Assembly (NCBI RefSeq): GCF_900100155.1
Contig: NZ_FMTP01000001.1
Span: 124,001-188,000 of the forward strand
Direction of reading: 5' to 3'
Origin: Ancylobacter rudongensis
GTDB lineage: Bacteria; Pseudomonadota; Alphaproteobacteria; Rhizobiales; Xanthobacteraceae
DNA length: 64,000 nt
The translations under genes were made by a program, and so were the position numbers. A model generated the notes under the pieces. The model did not search any database. It was not told the origin of the DNA and saw nothing but the letters and a program-made list of their open reading frames with translations. Shown here in pieces: positions 47,253 to 56,552 of this stretch. Within the stretch, counting starts at the first letter, position 1; every line of letters begins with the position of its first letter.

Positions 47253-48293
47253 TCAATCGCAGGCCTTCACCGTGCCGGGCTTCACGCCCTGGCAGACGGT
47301 GGCCTTCGGCACCCAGCCGGCCTCGATGATCACGTCGAGATTGTCCTTGGTGATCGGCACCGGGGTGAGGAAGGTCGAGTTCATCGGCACCTTCTTCGGG
47401 CCGTCGGTGAAGGTGGTCGTGCCCTTGACGGCCTTGGGCTCGGTGCCCTTGGCGAGTTCGAGGGCGATCTCGGCGGCGCGCTTGCCGAGCTCGCGCGAAT
47501 CCTTCCACACCGACACGGTCTGGGTGCCGAGCGCGATGCGGTTCAGCGCCGCGAAGTCGGCATCCTGGCCAGAAACCGGCACCGAGCCGGCAAGGCCCTG
47601 GGCGGAGAGGGCGGCGATGGCGCCGCCGGCGGTGCCGTCATTGGAGGCGACGACGGCGTCGACCTTATTGTTGTTGGCGGTCAGGAACTGCTCGGCGTTG
47701 CGCTGGGCGTTGGCCGGCAGCCAGCCATCGGAATAGGCCTCGCCGACATTCTTGATGTCGCCCTTGTCCATGGCGGCCTTGAGCGCTTCCATCTGACCGG
47801 AGAACAGGAAGTCGGCATTGGGATCGGCGGCCGAGCCCTTGATGAAGATGTAGTTGCCTTTCGGCTTCACCTTCATCACCTCGGCGGCCTGGATGCGGCC
47901 GACCTCCTTGTTGTCGAAGGTGATGTAGTAGGCATAGGGGTTCTCGATCAGCCGGTCATAGCCGACCACCGGGATGCCCTCGTTCTGCGCCTTGGTGATG
48001 GCCGGGGCGATGGCGTCGGAATCCTGCGCCAGGATGATGAGCGAGGTGGCGCCCTGGGCGATCAGCGCCTCGACGTCGGAGAGCTGCTTGGAGGCCGAGG
48101 ACTGGGCGTCGGCGGAGATGTACTTGGCGCCGGCGGCTTCGAGCGCCCTCTTGATCGCGGCCTCGTCGGTCTTCCAGCGCTCTTCCTGGAAGTTCGACCA
48201 GCTCACGCCGACCACCGGCTGCTGGGCGTGGGCGGCGCCCACAGCCATCATCGTGCCGAGGGCCACGGCGGAAATCGTCAGTTTAAGCGTCAT
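47253..48293 (-). CDS. xylF: Xylose ABC transporter substrate-binding protein
   Basis: The 346-residue periplasmic binding protein has a signal peptide ([20 protein letters not shown]) and the two-lobed sugar-binding fold. [39 protein letters not shown] and [20 protein letters not shown] are typical of XylF. It is the first gene of the leftward xylF-xylH-xylG operon and diverges from xylR across 290 bases. The regulator encoded on the other side is the likely control. Confidence 0.93.
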   Translation of the reverse strand: MTLKLTISAVALGTMMAVGAAHAQQPVVGVSWSNFQEERWKTDEAAIKRALEAAGAKYISADAQSSASKQLSDVEALIAQGATSLIILAQDSDAIAPAITKAQNEGIPVVGYDRLIENPYAYYITFDNKEVGRIQAAEVMKVKPKGNYIFIKGSAADPNADFLFSGQMEALKAAMDKGDIKNVGEAYSDGWLPANAQRNAEQFLTANNNKVDAVVASNDGTAGGAIAALSAQGLAGSVPVSGQDADFAALNRIALGTQTVSVWKDSRELGKRAAEIALELAKGTEPKAVKGTTTFTDGPKKVPMNSTFLTPVPITKDNLDVIIEAGWVPKATVCQGVKPGTVKACD

Positions 48294-48543
48294 GCTTTCC
48301 TCCCAAAGGGGTGCAACAGGTGGGTGCCGGAGGTTGGGCGCGCACTCCCGAAGGGGCGCGCAGGCCTCGGCTCTTTTTCTGACGTCCGGACCTCAATCGA
48401 GGCCCGAGCGTCGTCATATTGGCCGGCCTTGGACGGGCCGGCGGTAGGAATTAACCTCGCCCCAGCGGAGCGGCGGAGGTCAAGGTAACAAATCGTGAGC
48501 GCGCCCGCTCCTCGCTCTTTGGTCTAAAGCGGCGCTCCACAGC

Positions 48544-48561
48544 CTGAGTTGCGTACCTCAG
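48544..48561. promoter_or_regulatory. Candidate LacI-type operator in the xylF-xylR divergent region
   Basis: CTGAGTTGCGTACCTCAG is an 18-base imperfect palindrome (14 of 18 positions symmetric) with a central CG, as is common for LacI-family sites. It ends 22 bases before the xylR ATG. The rest of 48294-48583 has no other clear element; GGTAACAAATCG near 48484 may belong to a promoter. Confidence 0.4.
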
Positions 48562-48583
48562 ATTTTGAGGGCAACATGGCGTC

Positions 48584-49621
48584 ATGTCCAGAGGTGTTTC
48601 GCGCATAACCCTGCAAGACGTCGCCCGCGAGGCCGGCGTTTCGCTGGCCACCGCCGACCGCGTGCTCAACGGCCGTGCCGGCGTACGGGGCGTGACGGCC
48701 GAGCGGGTGAAGCAGGCGGTGTCCCGCCTCGGCTACCGCCCGAATCTGGCCGCCGCCCGGCTGGCGCGCGGGGAAACCTACCGTTTCTGCTTCGTGCTGC
48801 CGGCTGGCGCCAATGTGTTCATGCGGATGCTCGGCGAGCAGGTGGCGAACACGGCGAGCTGGCTTGCCGCCAATAACGCCTATATCGACACGCTGCGCGT
48901 CGACGTATTCGCCCCCGAGACCCTGGCCACGGCGCTTGAGGGGCTGATGGGCCATTATGACGGTGTGGCCGTCGTGGCGCTCGACCATCCGCGCGTGCGG
49001 GCGGCGATCGACGATCTCGCCGCCTCGGGCGTGGCGGTGGTGACGCTGGTGTCGGACGTGCCGTCCTCGCACCGGCTGCATTATGTCGGCATCGACAACA
49101 TCGCTGCCGGCCGCACCGCCGCGACCCTGCTCGGGCGCTTCGCCGGCGGACGGCGCGGCTCGATCGGCCTCATCGTCGGCACACCGGCACTGCGCGACCA
49201 TGCCGAGCGGCAATTCGGCTTCACCCAGGTGATGGCCGGCGAATATGCGGCGCTGAAGGTGCTGCCGGTGCGCGAGAGCCTCGACGAGGACGAGCGCAAC
49301 GAGGCCATCGTCTCGCAGATGCTGCGCGACGTGCCGGACCTCGTCGGCCTCTACAATGTCGGCGCCGGCAATCGCGGCATCGCCGCGGCGGTCTCGGCCG
49401 CCAACCGCGCCGGCGACCTCATCTTCATCGGCCACGACCTCACCGACGACACGCGCCGCTTCCTGCTGCGCGGGGTGATGGACGCGGTGATCAACCAGGA
49501 TGCCGGGCACCAGTCGCGCTCGGCCGCCCGGGTGCTGCTGGCCCATTGCGCCGGCGAGCCGCTGATGAACGAACAGGAACGTATCCGCATCGACATCTTC
49601 CTGCGGGACAACCTGCCGTGA
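48584..49621 (+). CDS. xylR: LacI-family transcriptional regulator of xylose genes
   Basis: The 345-residue protein has an N-terminal LacI helix-turn-helix (ITLQDVAREAGVSLATADRV with LNGRAGVRGVTAERVKQAV) and a periplasmic-binding-protein-like sensor domain (VGIDNIAAGRTAATLLGRF, IFIGHDLTDDTRRFLL). TADRVLNG in place of the usual TVSRVLN is a variant found in sugar regulators of this group. It sits between divergent xylFHG and xylBA, so it likely represses both until xylose or a related ligand binds. It is separated from xylB by 35 bases. Confidence 0.88.
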   Translation: MSRGVSRITLQDVAREAGVSLATADRVLNGRAGVRGVTAERVKQAVSRLGYRPNLAAARLARGETYRFCFVLPAGANVFMRMLGEQVANTASWLAANNAYIDTLRVDVFAPETLATALEGLMGHYDGVAVVALDHPRVRAAIDDLAASGVAVVTLVSDVPSSHRLHYVGIDNIAAGRTAATLLGRFAGGRRGSIGLIVGTPALRDHAERQFGFTQVMAGEYAALKVLPVRESLDEDERNEAIVSQMLRDVPDLVGLYNVGAGNRGIAAAVSAANRAGDLIFIGHDLTDDTRRFLLRGVMDAVINQDAGHQSRSAARVLLAHCAGEPLMNEQERIRIDIFLRDNLP

Positions 49622-49656
49622 CGTTTTCTCTCCGTTATGCCGAAAGGGTGTGAGGC

Positions 49657-51114
49657 ATGTATCTCGGCCTCGATATTGGAACCTCCGCGATCAAGGCGGT
49701 GCTGGTCGACGACGCGCAGAGCGTCATCGCGACGGCGGAGACCCCGCTGGCGATCTCCCGCCCGCAGCCCGGCTTCAGCGAGCAGAGCCCCGAGGACTGG
49801 TGGCAGGCGACGCTCGCCAGCATCGACACGCTGAAGGCCGAGCAGCCCAAGGCGCTCGCCGCCGTGCGCGGCATCGGCCTTTCCGGCCAGATGCACGGCG
49901 CGGTGCTGCTCGACGCCTTCGGCAAGGTGCTGCGCCCGGCGATTCTGTGGAATGACGGGCGCTCCTCCGCCGAATGCCGCGAGCTGGAGGAGCGTTTTCC
50001 GGCGCTGCACCAGGTCGCCGGCAACCTCGCCTTTCCCGGCTTCACCGCCCCCAAGCTGATGTGGGTGCGCAAGCACGAGCCGGACCTGTTCGCCCGCATG
50101 GCCAAGGTGCTGCTGCCCAAGGCCTATGTCGGCTTCCGCCTCACCGGCGAGATGGTCGAGGAGATGTCGGACGCCTCAGGCACGCTCTGGCTCGATGTCG
50201 GCCGGCGCGACTGGTCAGACGAGGCGCTGGCGGCGACCGGCATGTCGCGCGAGCACATGCCGCGCCTGGTCGAGGGCAGCGCGGCGGCCGGGCGGATCAA
50301 GCCGGAACTGGCGGCGCGCTGGGGCATGGAGAACCCGCCCGTGCTGGCCGGCGGGGCGGGCGACAATGCCGCCGGCGCCATCGGGCTCGGGGCGATCGGG
50401 GCCAATGACGCCTTCGTCTCGCTCGGCACCTCGGGCGTCCTCTGGGCGACGACGGACCGCTATGCGCCCAACCCGCAATCGAGCGTGCACGCTTTCTGCC
50501 ACGCCATTCCCGCCACCTGGCACCAGATGGGGGTGATCCTGTCGGCCGCCTCGGCGCTGGGATGGTGGGCGAATGTGGCGAAGGAGGCGCCGGGCGACCT
50601 GCTGGCGCCGCTGGGCGATGCGCCCAAGGCGCCCTCGCGCGCCACCTTCCTGCCCTATCTCTCCGGCGAGCGCACGCCGCACAACGACACCGCGATCCGC
50701 GCCGCCTTTGTCGGCATGGACCATGACACCGGCCGGGACGAGCTGACCCAGGCGGTGCTGGAAGGCGTGTCCTTCGCCTTCAAGGATTGCCTCGACGCAC
50801 TCTCCGCCGCCGGCACACGGCTGACCCAGGCGGACGTGATCGGCGGCGGCTCGCGCTCGCGCTTCTGGATCGCGGTGCTGGCCAGCGTGCTGGGCATTCC
50901 ACTCAACCGCGTCGAGGATGGCGAGCGGGGCGGGGCCTTCGGCGCCGCGCGGCTCGCCCGCATGGCGGCCACCGGCGAAAGCCCGGCCGAGATCTGCCTG
51001 CCGCCGCGCCGCCTGGAGACCATCGAACCCGACCCCGTTCTTCAACAGGCCTATGCGGAACGCCACGCGCTCTACAAGGCGCTGTACCCCGCGCTCAAGG
51101 GAGTGACCTCATGA
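49657..51114 (+). CDS. xylB: Xylulokinase
   Basis: The 485-residue FGGY-family kinase phosphorylates D-xylulose to xylulose 5-phosphate. The N-terminal phosphate motif is [29 protein letters not shown] and [12 protein letters not shown] follow, and the catalytic Asp lies in [14 protein letters not shown] near 236. [20 protein letters not shown] and [16 protein letters not shown] are C-terminal motifs. Its stop overlaps the xylA ATG (ATGA), so the two are translationally coupled. Confidence 0.96.
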   Translation: MYLGLDIGTSAIKAVLVDDAQSVIATAETPLAISRPQPGFSEQSPEDWWQATLASIDTLKAEQPKALAAVRGIGLSGQMHGAVLLDAFGKVLRPAILWNDGRSSAECRELEERFPALHQVAGNLAFPGFTAPKLMWVRKHEPDLFARMAKVLLPKAYVGFRLTGEMVEEMSDASGTLWLDVGRRDWSDEALAATGMSREHMPRLVEGSAAAGRIKPELAARWGMENPPVLAGGAGDNAAGAIGLGAIGANDAFVSLGTSGVLWATTDRYAPNPQSSVHAFCHAIPATWHQMGVILSAASALGWWANVAKEAPGDLLAPLGDAPKAPSRATFLPYLSGERTPHNDTAIRAAFVGMDHDTGRDELTQAVLEGVSFAFKDCLDALSAAGTRLTQADVIGGGSRSRFWIAVLASVLGIPLNRVEDGERGGAFGAARLARMAATGESPAEICLPPRRLETIEPDPVLQQAYAERHALYKALYPALKGVTS

Positions 51115-52430
51115 CCGCCCGCTTCTTTCCCTCGATCGAGAAGCTGACTTACGCCGGCCCCGAGAGCCGCAATCCGCTGGCCTTCCACTGGTACGACAAG
51201 GACCGGGTGGTGCTGGGCAAGCGGATGGAGGACCATCTGCGCTTCGCCGTCGCCTATTGGCACAGCTTCACCTGGCCGGGCGGCGACCCCTTCGGCGGCG
51301 AAACCTTCCTGCGCCCGTGGATGCACGGCACGGACGAGCTGGCGCTCGCGCGCGCCAAGGCGGATGTGGCGTTCGAGCTGTTCGACATTCTCGACGTGCC
51401 GTTCTTCGCTTTCCATGACCGCGACATCGCCCCCGAGGGCAAGACGCTGGCGGAATCCAATGCCAATGTCCGCGCCATCGCCGACATCTTCGCCAAGAAG
51501 ATGGAGACCTCGAAGACCAAGCTGCTCTGGGGCACGGCCAACCTGTTCTCCAACCGGCGCTTCATGTCGGGCGCGGCGACCAATCCGGACCCGGATGTGT
51601 TCGCCTACTCCGCCGCGCAGGTGAAGAACGTGCTGGAAGTGACGCACGAGCTGGGCGGCGAGAACTATGTGCTGTGGGGCGGCCGCGAGGGCTATGAGAC
51701 GCTGCTCAATACCGACCTGAAGCGCGAACTCGACCAGATGGGCCGTTTCCTCAATCTCGTGGTCGAGCACAAGCACAAGATCGGCTTCAAGGGCACGATC
51801 CTGATCGAGCCGAAGCCGCAGGAGCCGACCAAGCACCAGTATGATTTCGACGTCTCCACCGTCTACGGCCTGCTGTGCCGCGCCGGGCTGGAGAAGGAGG
51901 TGAAGGTCAATATCGAGGCCAACCACGCCACGCTGGCCGGCCACAGCTTCGAGCACGAGATTGCCATGGCGGCGGCGCTCGGCATTTTCGGTTCCATCGA
52001 CATGAACAAGGGCGACGCCCAGTCCGGCTGGGACACCGACCAGTTCCCGACCAATGTCGAGGACACGGCGCTGGCGATGTACGAAATCCTCCGCGCCGGC
52101 GGCTACACCACCGGCGGCACCAATTTCGACGCCAAGGTGCGGCGCCAGTCGATCGAGCCGGAAGACCTCGTCATCGCTCACGCGGCCGCCATGGATGTGT
52201 GCGCCCGCGCCCTGCTGATCGCCGCCGACATGATCGAGGATGGCGCGCTGCAGAAGGCGGTCGATGAGCGCTATGCCGGCTGGGAGGCGCCTGCGAACAA
52301 GGCGATGCTCGCGGCCGACAGCTCGCTGGAGGCTATCGCCGCCCGCGTGGAGGCGGAAGGCCTCGACCCGCAGCCGCGCTCGGGCCGGCAGGAGCGGCTG
52401 GAGGCACTGGTGGGAAGCTACCTGCGCTGA
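51111..52430 (+). CDS. xylA: Xylose isomerase
   Basis: The 439-residue metal-dependent TIM-barrel enzyme converts D-xylose to D-xylulose. The active-site histidine and aspartate are in [13 protein letters not shown] near 102-105. [35 protein letters not shown] and [18 protein letters not shown] provide the metal-binding Glu and His positions. [19 protein letters not shown] is also typical. It belongs to the larger class II isomerases, as is usual in rhizobia. The ATG at 51111 overlaps the xylB stop. A hairpin follows the gene. Confidence 0.97.
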   Translation: MTARFFPSIEKLTYAGPESRNPLAFHWYDKDRVVLGKRMEDHLRFAVAYWHSFTWPGGDPFGGETFLRPWMHGTDELALARAKADVAFELFDILDVPFFAFHDRDIAPEGKTLAESNANVRAIADIFAKKMETSKTKLLWGTANLFSNRRFMSGAATNPDPDVFAYSAAQVKNVLEVTHELGGENYVLWGGREGYETLLNTDLKRELDQMGRFLNLVVEHKHKIGFKGTILIEPKPQEPTKHQYDFDVSTVYGLLCRAGLEKEVKVNIEANHATLAGHSFEHEIAMAAALGIFGSIDMNKGDAQSGWDTDQFPTNVEDTALAMYEILRAGGYTTGGTNFDAKVRRQSIEPEDLVIAHAAAMDVCARALLIAADMIEDGALQKAVDERYAGWEAPANKAMLAADSSLEAIAARVEAEGLDPQPRSGRQERLEALVGSYLR

Positions 52431-52453
52431 GTGCCTCGGGCGCATGCAACGCG

Positions 52454-52484
52454 ATCTGCGCCGGTGACGGCCGGCGCAGATTTC
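52454..52484 (+). terminator. Terminator-like hairpin after xylA
   Basis: ATCTGCGCCGG (52454-52464) and CCGGCGCAGAT (52471-52481) form a perfect 11-base-pair stem with a TGACGG loop, followed by a short TT. It starts 23 bases after the xylA stop and probably ends the xylR-xylB-xylA transcript. Confidence 0.6.
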
Positions 52485-52496
52485 ATCACACTGTGA

Positions 52497-52525
52497 TTGA
52501 CTTGAGGTCATTTCCCCCGTTCGAT
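52497..52525 (+). promoter_or_regulatory. Candidate promoter for the L,D-transpeptidase gene
   Basis: TTGACT (52497-52502) and TTCGAT (52520-52525) are 17 bases apart. The palindrome ATCACACTGTGAT (52485-52497) abuts the -35 and could be a regulator site. The -10 match is weak. Confidence 0.35.
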
Positions 52526-52599
52526 CCCCGTTCAGGGAGCGACCCGTGACTCGGCGGCCCGCCTTGCGCGCGCCACGCCTTCAGAGGGGAAACGACACG

Positions 52600-53232
52600 A
52601 TGCCTTTCGGTACGATGAAAGCAGGCTTGCTCGGCGCAGCGCTGGCGATGGCGCTCGCGCTGCCGCTGGCCGGCGCCCAGGCCCAGATGCGCCCGGCGGC
52701 GGGCATGGGCAACCAGATCGTCGATGTGCCGGAGAAGCCCGGCTATGTGCCGTCGGCGGACGAGGAACAGCTGGACCCGGCCTTCCGCCGGCAGCCGGTC
52801 TATTTCCGCACCAACGAGCCGCCGGGTACCATCATCGTCCACACCAATGAGCGCTTCCTCTACCTCGTGCTCGGCGACAATCGGGCGCTGCGCTACGGCA
52901 TCGGGGTCGGGCGCGACGGCTTCCAGTGGGCCGGGCTGCAGAAGGTCAGCCGCAAGGCGGAATGGCCGGACTGGACGCCGCCGCCGGAAATGATCCAGCG
53001 CCAGCCCTATCTGCCGCGCTTCATGGCCGGCGGGCCGGGCAACCCGATGGGCGCCGCCGCGCTCTATCTCGGCTCCACCGTCTACCGCATCCACGGCACC
53101 AACATGCCGAACACGATCGGTATGGCGATCTCGTCCGGCTGCTTCCGCCTGGTCAATTCCGACGTGCAGGATCTCTATAATCGTGTCCCGGTGGGGACGA
53201 AGGTGGTCATCCGGCAGGCGCCGGAACTGTGA
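52600..53232 (+). CDS. L,D-transpeptidase (YkuD family)
   Basis: The 210-residue protein has a signal peptide (MKAGLLGAALAMALALPLAG, then AQAQM) and a YkuD catalytic domain. TIIVHTNERFLYLVLGDNRA is the start of the domain, YRIHGTNMPNTIG carries the conserved His near 165, and SSGCFRLVNSDVQDLYNRV the nucleophilic Cys near 180. Such enzymes make 3-3 peptidoglycan cross-links or attach proteins to the wall in the periplasm. ATG at 52600 follows AGAGGGGA and opens the signal peptide. It lies alone between xylA and a binding-protein gene. Confidence 0.92.
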   Translation: MPFGTMKAGLLGAALAMALALPLAGAQAQMRPAAGMGNQIVDVPEKPGYVPSADEEQLDPAFRRQPVYFRTNEPPGTIIVHTNERFLYLVLGDNRALRYGIGVGRDGFQWAGLQKVSRKAEWPDWTPPPEMIQRQPYLPRFMAGGPGNPMGAAALYLGSTVYRIHGTNMPNTIGMAISSGCFRLVNSDVQDLYNRVPVGTKVVIRQAPEL

Positions 53233-53279
53233 GCGCCGCACGTCTGGCCGCTCGCCTTTTGATCGGATCTGGGGGAAAG

Positions 53280-54293
53280 ATGAACAGGATCGCAACCGCG
53301 CTGGCCGCCGCCGGTGTACTTCTGACGGCCGGCGTCGCACAGGCGAACACGCTTGCCGACGTGAAGGCGCGCGGCACGCTGAAATGCGGCGTTAGCCAGG
53401 GCCTCGCCGGCTTCTCGGCCAAGGACGACAAGGGGCAGTGGGCCGGATTCGACGTCGATTTCTGCAAGGCGGTGGCGGCGGCGATCTTCGACGATGCGTC
53501 GAAGGTCGAGTATGTGCCGCTCTCGGCCGAGGCCCGCTTCCCGGCGCTGCAGAAGGGCGAGGTGGACCTGCTCTCGCGCAACTCGACCTGGACCATGCAG
53601 CGCGAGGCCGATCTCGGCCTGCTGTTCGCCGCCGTCTCCTATTATGACGGCCAGGGCTTCATGGTGCCCGCGGCCAAGAACGTGATGGGCGCGCTGGAAC
53701 TGGGCGGCTCCAAGGTCTGCACCCAGGCCGGCACGACGAGCATCGATAACGTTCAGGACTACTTCAAGCAGAACAAGATGGAGCTGGAACTGATCCAGCT
53801 GCCGACCGTCGACGATGTCGTCAAGGCCTATGCCGACGGCACGTGCGACGTGCTGACCACCGACGTGTCGCAGCTCTATGCCCTGCGGCTCAAGCTCGCC
53901 AAGCCGGCGGACTATGTCGTGCTGCCCGACGTGATCTCCAAGGAGCCGCTCGGCCCGGTGGTGCGGCAGGGCGACGACAACTGGCTCAACATCGTCAAGT
54001 GGAGCTTCTACGCGCTGCTGAATGCCGAGGAACTCGGCATCAGCACCGCGACGCTCGACGAGGCGGCAAAGTCGGAAAAGCCTGATGTGAAGCGCTTCGC
54101 CGGGTCGGACGGCGCCTATGGCGAGAAGCTGGGCCTGACCCCGGACTGGGCAATGCGCATCGTCGGAAGCGTCGGCAATTACGGCGAGGTGTTCGAGCGC
54201 AATATCGGCGCGCAGTCGCCGCTCGGCATTCCGCGCGGCATCAACCAGCTGTGGAGCGCCGGCGGCATCCAGTACGCGCCGCCGATCCGCTGA
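53280..54293 (+). CDS. Amino-acid ABC transporter substrate-binding protein (AapJ-like)
   Basis: The 337-residue periplasmic family 3 binding protein has a signal peptide (MNRIATALAAAGVLLTAGVA, then QANT). GTLKCGVSQGLAGFSAKDDK, GQWAGFDVDFCKAVAAAIF and VEYVPLSAEARFPALQKGEV match the AapJ/BztA general amino-acid receptors, and VCTQAGTTSIDNVQDYF is typical. The ATG at 53280 has GGGGGAAAG upstream. No permease or ATPase gene follows, so it is an orphan receptor here or works with a transporter encoded elsewhere. Confidence 0.88.
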   Translation: MNRIATALAAAGVLLTAGVAQANTLADVKARGTLKCGVSQGLAGFSAKDDKGQWAGFDVDFCKAVAAAIFDDASKVEYVPLSAEARFPALQKGEVDLLSRNSTWTMQREADLGLLFAAVSYYDGQGFMVPAAKNVMGALELGGSKVCTQAGTTSIDNVQDYFKQNKMELELIQLPTVDDVVKAYADGTCDVLTTDVSQLYALRLKLAKPADYVVLPDVISKEPLGPVVRQGDDNWLNIVKWSFYALLNAEELGISTATLDEAAKSEKPDVKRFAGSDGAYGEKLGLTPDWAMRIVGSVGNYGEVFERNIGAQSPLGIPRGINQLWSAGGIQYAPPIR

Positions 54294-54310
54294 GGCCGGC
54301 ACGTTCCAGA

Positions 54311-54393
54311 CGCCATCCCGGAGCGGCCGTCACGCCGTATCCGGGATTGCGGACTGATCGGACAGCGATCCCGGCGCTTCGGCCGGGATGACG
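54311..54393. repeat. Palindromic repeat, family A, after the binding-protein gene
   Basis: The arms are CGCCATCCCGGAGCGGCCG and GCTTCGGCCGGGATGACG, with inner TATCCGGGATTG and GCGATCCCGGCG. This is slightly degenerate relative to the copy at 12501. It separates two convergent genes. Confidence 0.78.
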
Positions 54394-54406
54394 ACCTTTG
54401 ACCCAG

Positions 54407-55213
54407 CTACTCCCCCCGCCACTGCGCCGGGCGCTTGGCGAGGAAGGACTCGACGCCTTCGCGGAAATCGGCGCTGCCATAGATCTCGCGCACCAGATCG
54501 GCATCGGGGGCCTGCGGGTCATGGGCGAGGCGCGACAGCATCTGCTTGGTGACGCGCAAAGTGAGCGGCGCATTGCCGGCGATCCGCCCGCACAAATCCT
54601 CCAGCGCCGCGTCGATCGCGTCCGGCGCATGGATCGCGACATAATCCCGGGGCATTTCCTCAGCGGTCGGCATCTCGGCGGCGAGCAGCATGCGGCGCAC
54701 CAGGCTGATCCCGAGGGTGGCAACGAGGCGCTGCAGGTTCGAGGCGGAGAGGCAATTGCCCAGCGTGCGGGCGATCGGCACGCCGAAGCGCGCGCCCGGT
54801 GTGGCAAGCCGGAAGTCGCAGGCATTGGCGATCGCCATGCCGCCACCCGCCGCCCAGCCCTCGACCACGGCGATGGTCGGCACCGGCACCTGCTCCAGCA
54901 GGCTCACATACTGGTCGACCTTTTCCTCATAGGCGATGCCGTCCGCGCCGGAGGCAAAGGCGCGGAACTGCTCGATATCGGTGCCGGCGACAAAGGCCCG
55001 GTCGCCGGCGCCGCGCAGCACGGCGACGCGGATGGTCGGGTCGGCGGCGATGGCCGCGCAGGCCTGCGCCATCTCCTCATACATCCGCCAGGTCATGGCG
55101 TTGCGGGCAATGGGGCGATCGAAGACGAGGCGCGCCACCGCGCCCTCGCGCGTGAAGTGGACGCGGCCTTCACTCGGCGCGGCGGTGGTTTCGACAGGGG
55201 CGGCGAGGCTCAT
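54407..55213 (-). CDS. Enoyl-CoA hydratase/isomerase family protein
   Basis: The 268-residue crotonase-fold protein has the oxyanion-hole segments RIARNAMTWRMYEEMAQACA-like (about 35-53, with IARN) and GDRAFVAGTDIEQFRAFASG, then VVEGWAAGGGMAIANACDFR. The C-terminus KRPAQWRGE is typical. It could hydrate an enoyl-CoA or catalyse another crotonase reaction; substrate unknown. It overlaps the CoA-transferase stop by ATGA, so the two act together, probably on one organic acid: activation to a CoA ester, then hydration or isomerisation. Confidence 0.85.
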   Translation of the reverse strand: MSLAAPVETTAAPSEGRVHFTREGAVARLVFDRPIARNAMTWRMYEEMAQACAAIAADPTIRVAVLRGAGDRAFVAGTDIEQFRAFASGADGIAYEEKVDQYVSLLEQVPVPTIAVVEGWAAGGGMAIANACDFRLATPGARFGVPIARTLGNCLSASNLQRLVATLGISLVRRMLLAAEMPTAEEMPRDYVAIHAPDAIDAALEDLCGRIAGNAPLTLRVTKQMLSRLAHDPQAPDADLVREIYGSADFREGVESFLAKRPAQWRGE

Positions 55214-56466
55214 GGCGCAAAGGCTCCGCGGGCGGCCAGCGCCGCCACGGCGGCAGCGTCGAGGCCGATCTCGCTCAGTACCTCGTCCGTATGCTGGCCG
55301 AGCAGGGGAGGATGGCGGGTCACCTGTTGCGGCGTGCCGGTGAGCTTCACCGCAAAGCCGATATTGGACACCTTGCCTTCATGCGGATGGTCGATCTCCA
55401 TCCGCATCTGCCGGTGCCGCCCATGCTCGCTCTCGAAGGCTTCGGGGTAGGTGTACATGGTGCCGGCGGGAATGCCGACGGCGAGCAGGGTTTCCACCCA
55501 CTCGTCGGAGGTGCGGGTGACGAAGGTCCTTTCCAGCTCGGCGATCAGTTCCACGCGATTGTCCAACCGGTCGGGGATGGTGGCGAAGCGCGGATCGGCG
55601 GCCAGATCCGGCCGCTCCAGCGTCTCGCACAACTGCAGCCATAGCTTCTGGCTGGTGGCGCCCATGACGAAATAGCCGTCCTGCGATTTCACCGCCTGAT
55701 AGGGCGCGGTCATGCGGTTGGCGGTGCCGAGCGGGATCGGCTCGGTGCCACGACCCCAATACTCCGAGATGTCCCACACCGAGAAGGCGAGCGCCGCCTC
55801 GAACAACGAGGCGTCGATATACTGGCCCTCGCCGGTGTTCTTGGCGCCGATATAGGCGCCGAGCACGGCATAGGTGGCGAACAGGCCGCAACCGATATCG
55901 GCCACGGGCACGCCGGCCTTGACGGGTGGGCCGCCGGGATGGCCGGTGACACTCATGACGCCGGACATGGCCTGCGCCATCAGGTCGAACCCCGGCCGGC
56001 CGGCCCAGGGCCCGGTCTGACCGAAGCCGGAGATGGAGGCGTAGACGAGGCGGGGATTGTACTTGGCCACCGTCTCATAATCGCATTTCAGCTTCTTCAT
56101 CACGCCCGGCCGGTAGTTCTCGACCAGGATATCGGCGGTCTTCACAAGCTCGTAAAAGGCTTCGCGGCCGGCCTCGCTCTTCAGGTTGAGGACGACGGAG
56201 CGCTTGTTACGGTTCATGTTGAGGAAGCCCATCGAGTCGGGCCCCTTCATCTTGAAGCCCATGGCGCCACGCGTCTGGTCGCCGGTCCCGGGCGGCTCGA
56301 TCTTGATCACGTCGGCGCCGAGATCGCCGAGCAGCATGCAGCTATAGGGGCCGGCCATCACCTGGCTGACATCGAGCACCCGCACGCCGGCGAGCGGCAG
56401 CGGGCGGACGCGGGGGGCTTGCGTCGCGGTTGAGGTGTCGCCGATCGGCTCTCGAATGTCGCTCAT
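55210..56466 (-). CDS. CaiB/BaiF (family III) CoA-transferase
   Basis: The 418-residue enzyme moves CoA between carboxylic acids. Family motifs are LPLAGVRVLDVSQVMAGPYS, MLLGDLGADVIKIEPPGTGD and NRNKRSVVLNLKSEAGREA. An aspartate in GVPVADIGCGLFATY is the probable catalytic residue by alignment with formyl-CoA transferase. TADILVENYRPGVMKKLKCD is also conserved. Substrate unknown. It begins the two-gene operon with the crotonase and has a GntR-type palindrome 37 bases upstream of its ATG. The regulator gene lies directly upstream on the same strand. Confidence 0.9.
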   Translation of the reverse strand: MSDIREPIGDTSTATQAPRVRPLPLAGVRVLDVSQVMAGPYSCMLLGDLGADVIKIEPPGTGDQTRGAMGFKMKGPDSMGFLNMNRNKRSVVLNLKSEAGREAFYELVKTADILVENYRPGVMKKLKCDYETVAKYNPRLVYASISGFGQTGPWAGRPGFDLMAQAMSGVMSVTGHPGGPPVKAGVPVADIGCGLFATYAVLGAYIGAKNTGEGQYIDASLFEAALAFSVWDISEYWGRGTEPIPLGTANRMTAPYQAVKSQDGYFVMGATSQKLWLQLCETLERPDLAADPRFATIPDRLDNRVELIAELERTFVTRTSDEWVETLLAVGIPAGTMYTYPEAFESEHGRHRQMRMEIDHPHEGKVSNIGFAVKLTGTPQQVTRHPPLLGQHTDEVLSEIGLDAAAVAALAARGAFAP

Positions 56467-56502
56467 CGGTTTTCCTTTCTGCGAGCCACGCCCGCATTAG
56501 CA

Positions 56503-56518
56503 ATCAATAATTACAGAT
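56503..56518. promoter_or_regulatory. Palindromic operator upstream of the CoA-transferase operon
   Basis: ATCAATAATTACAGAT fits the palindrome ATCNNTAATTANNGAT exactly. The same pattern occurs once more at 57441-57456. It lies 37-52 bases upstream of the CoA-transferase ATG in an AT-rich island, a fitting site for the adjacent GntR/FCD regulator. Confidence 0.65.
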
Positions 56519-56552
56519 CTGCCGCCTGGCGGGCGCGTCGGAAGGCGAGCGA

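Noticed and set aside
54398..55450. 350-residue plus-strand frame opposite the crotonase and CoA-transferase genes
   Set aside because: Antisense shadow with Arg/Gly/His-rich composition; minus-strand genes have full family motifs and an ATGA overlap.
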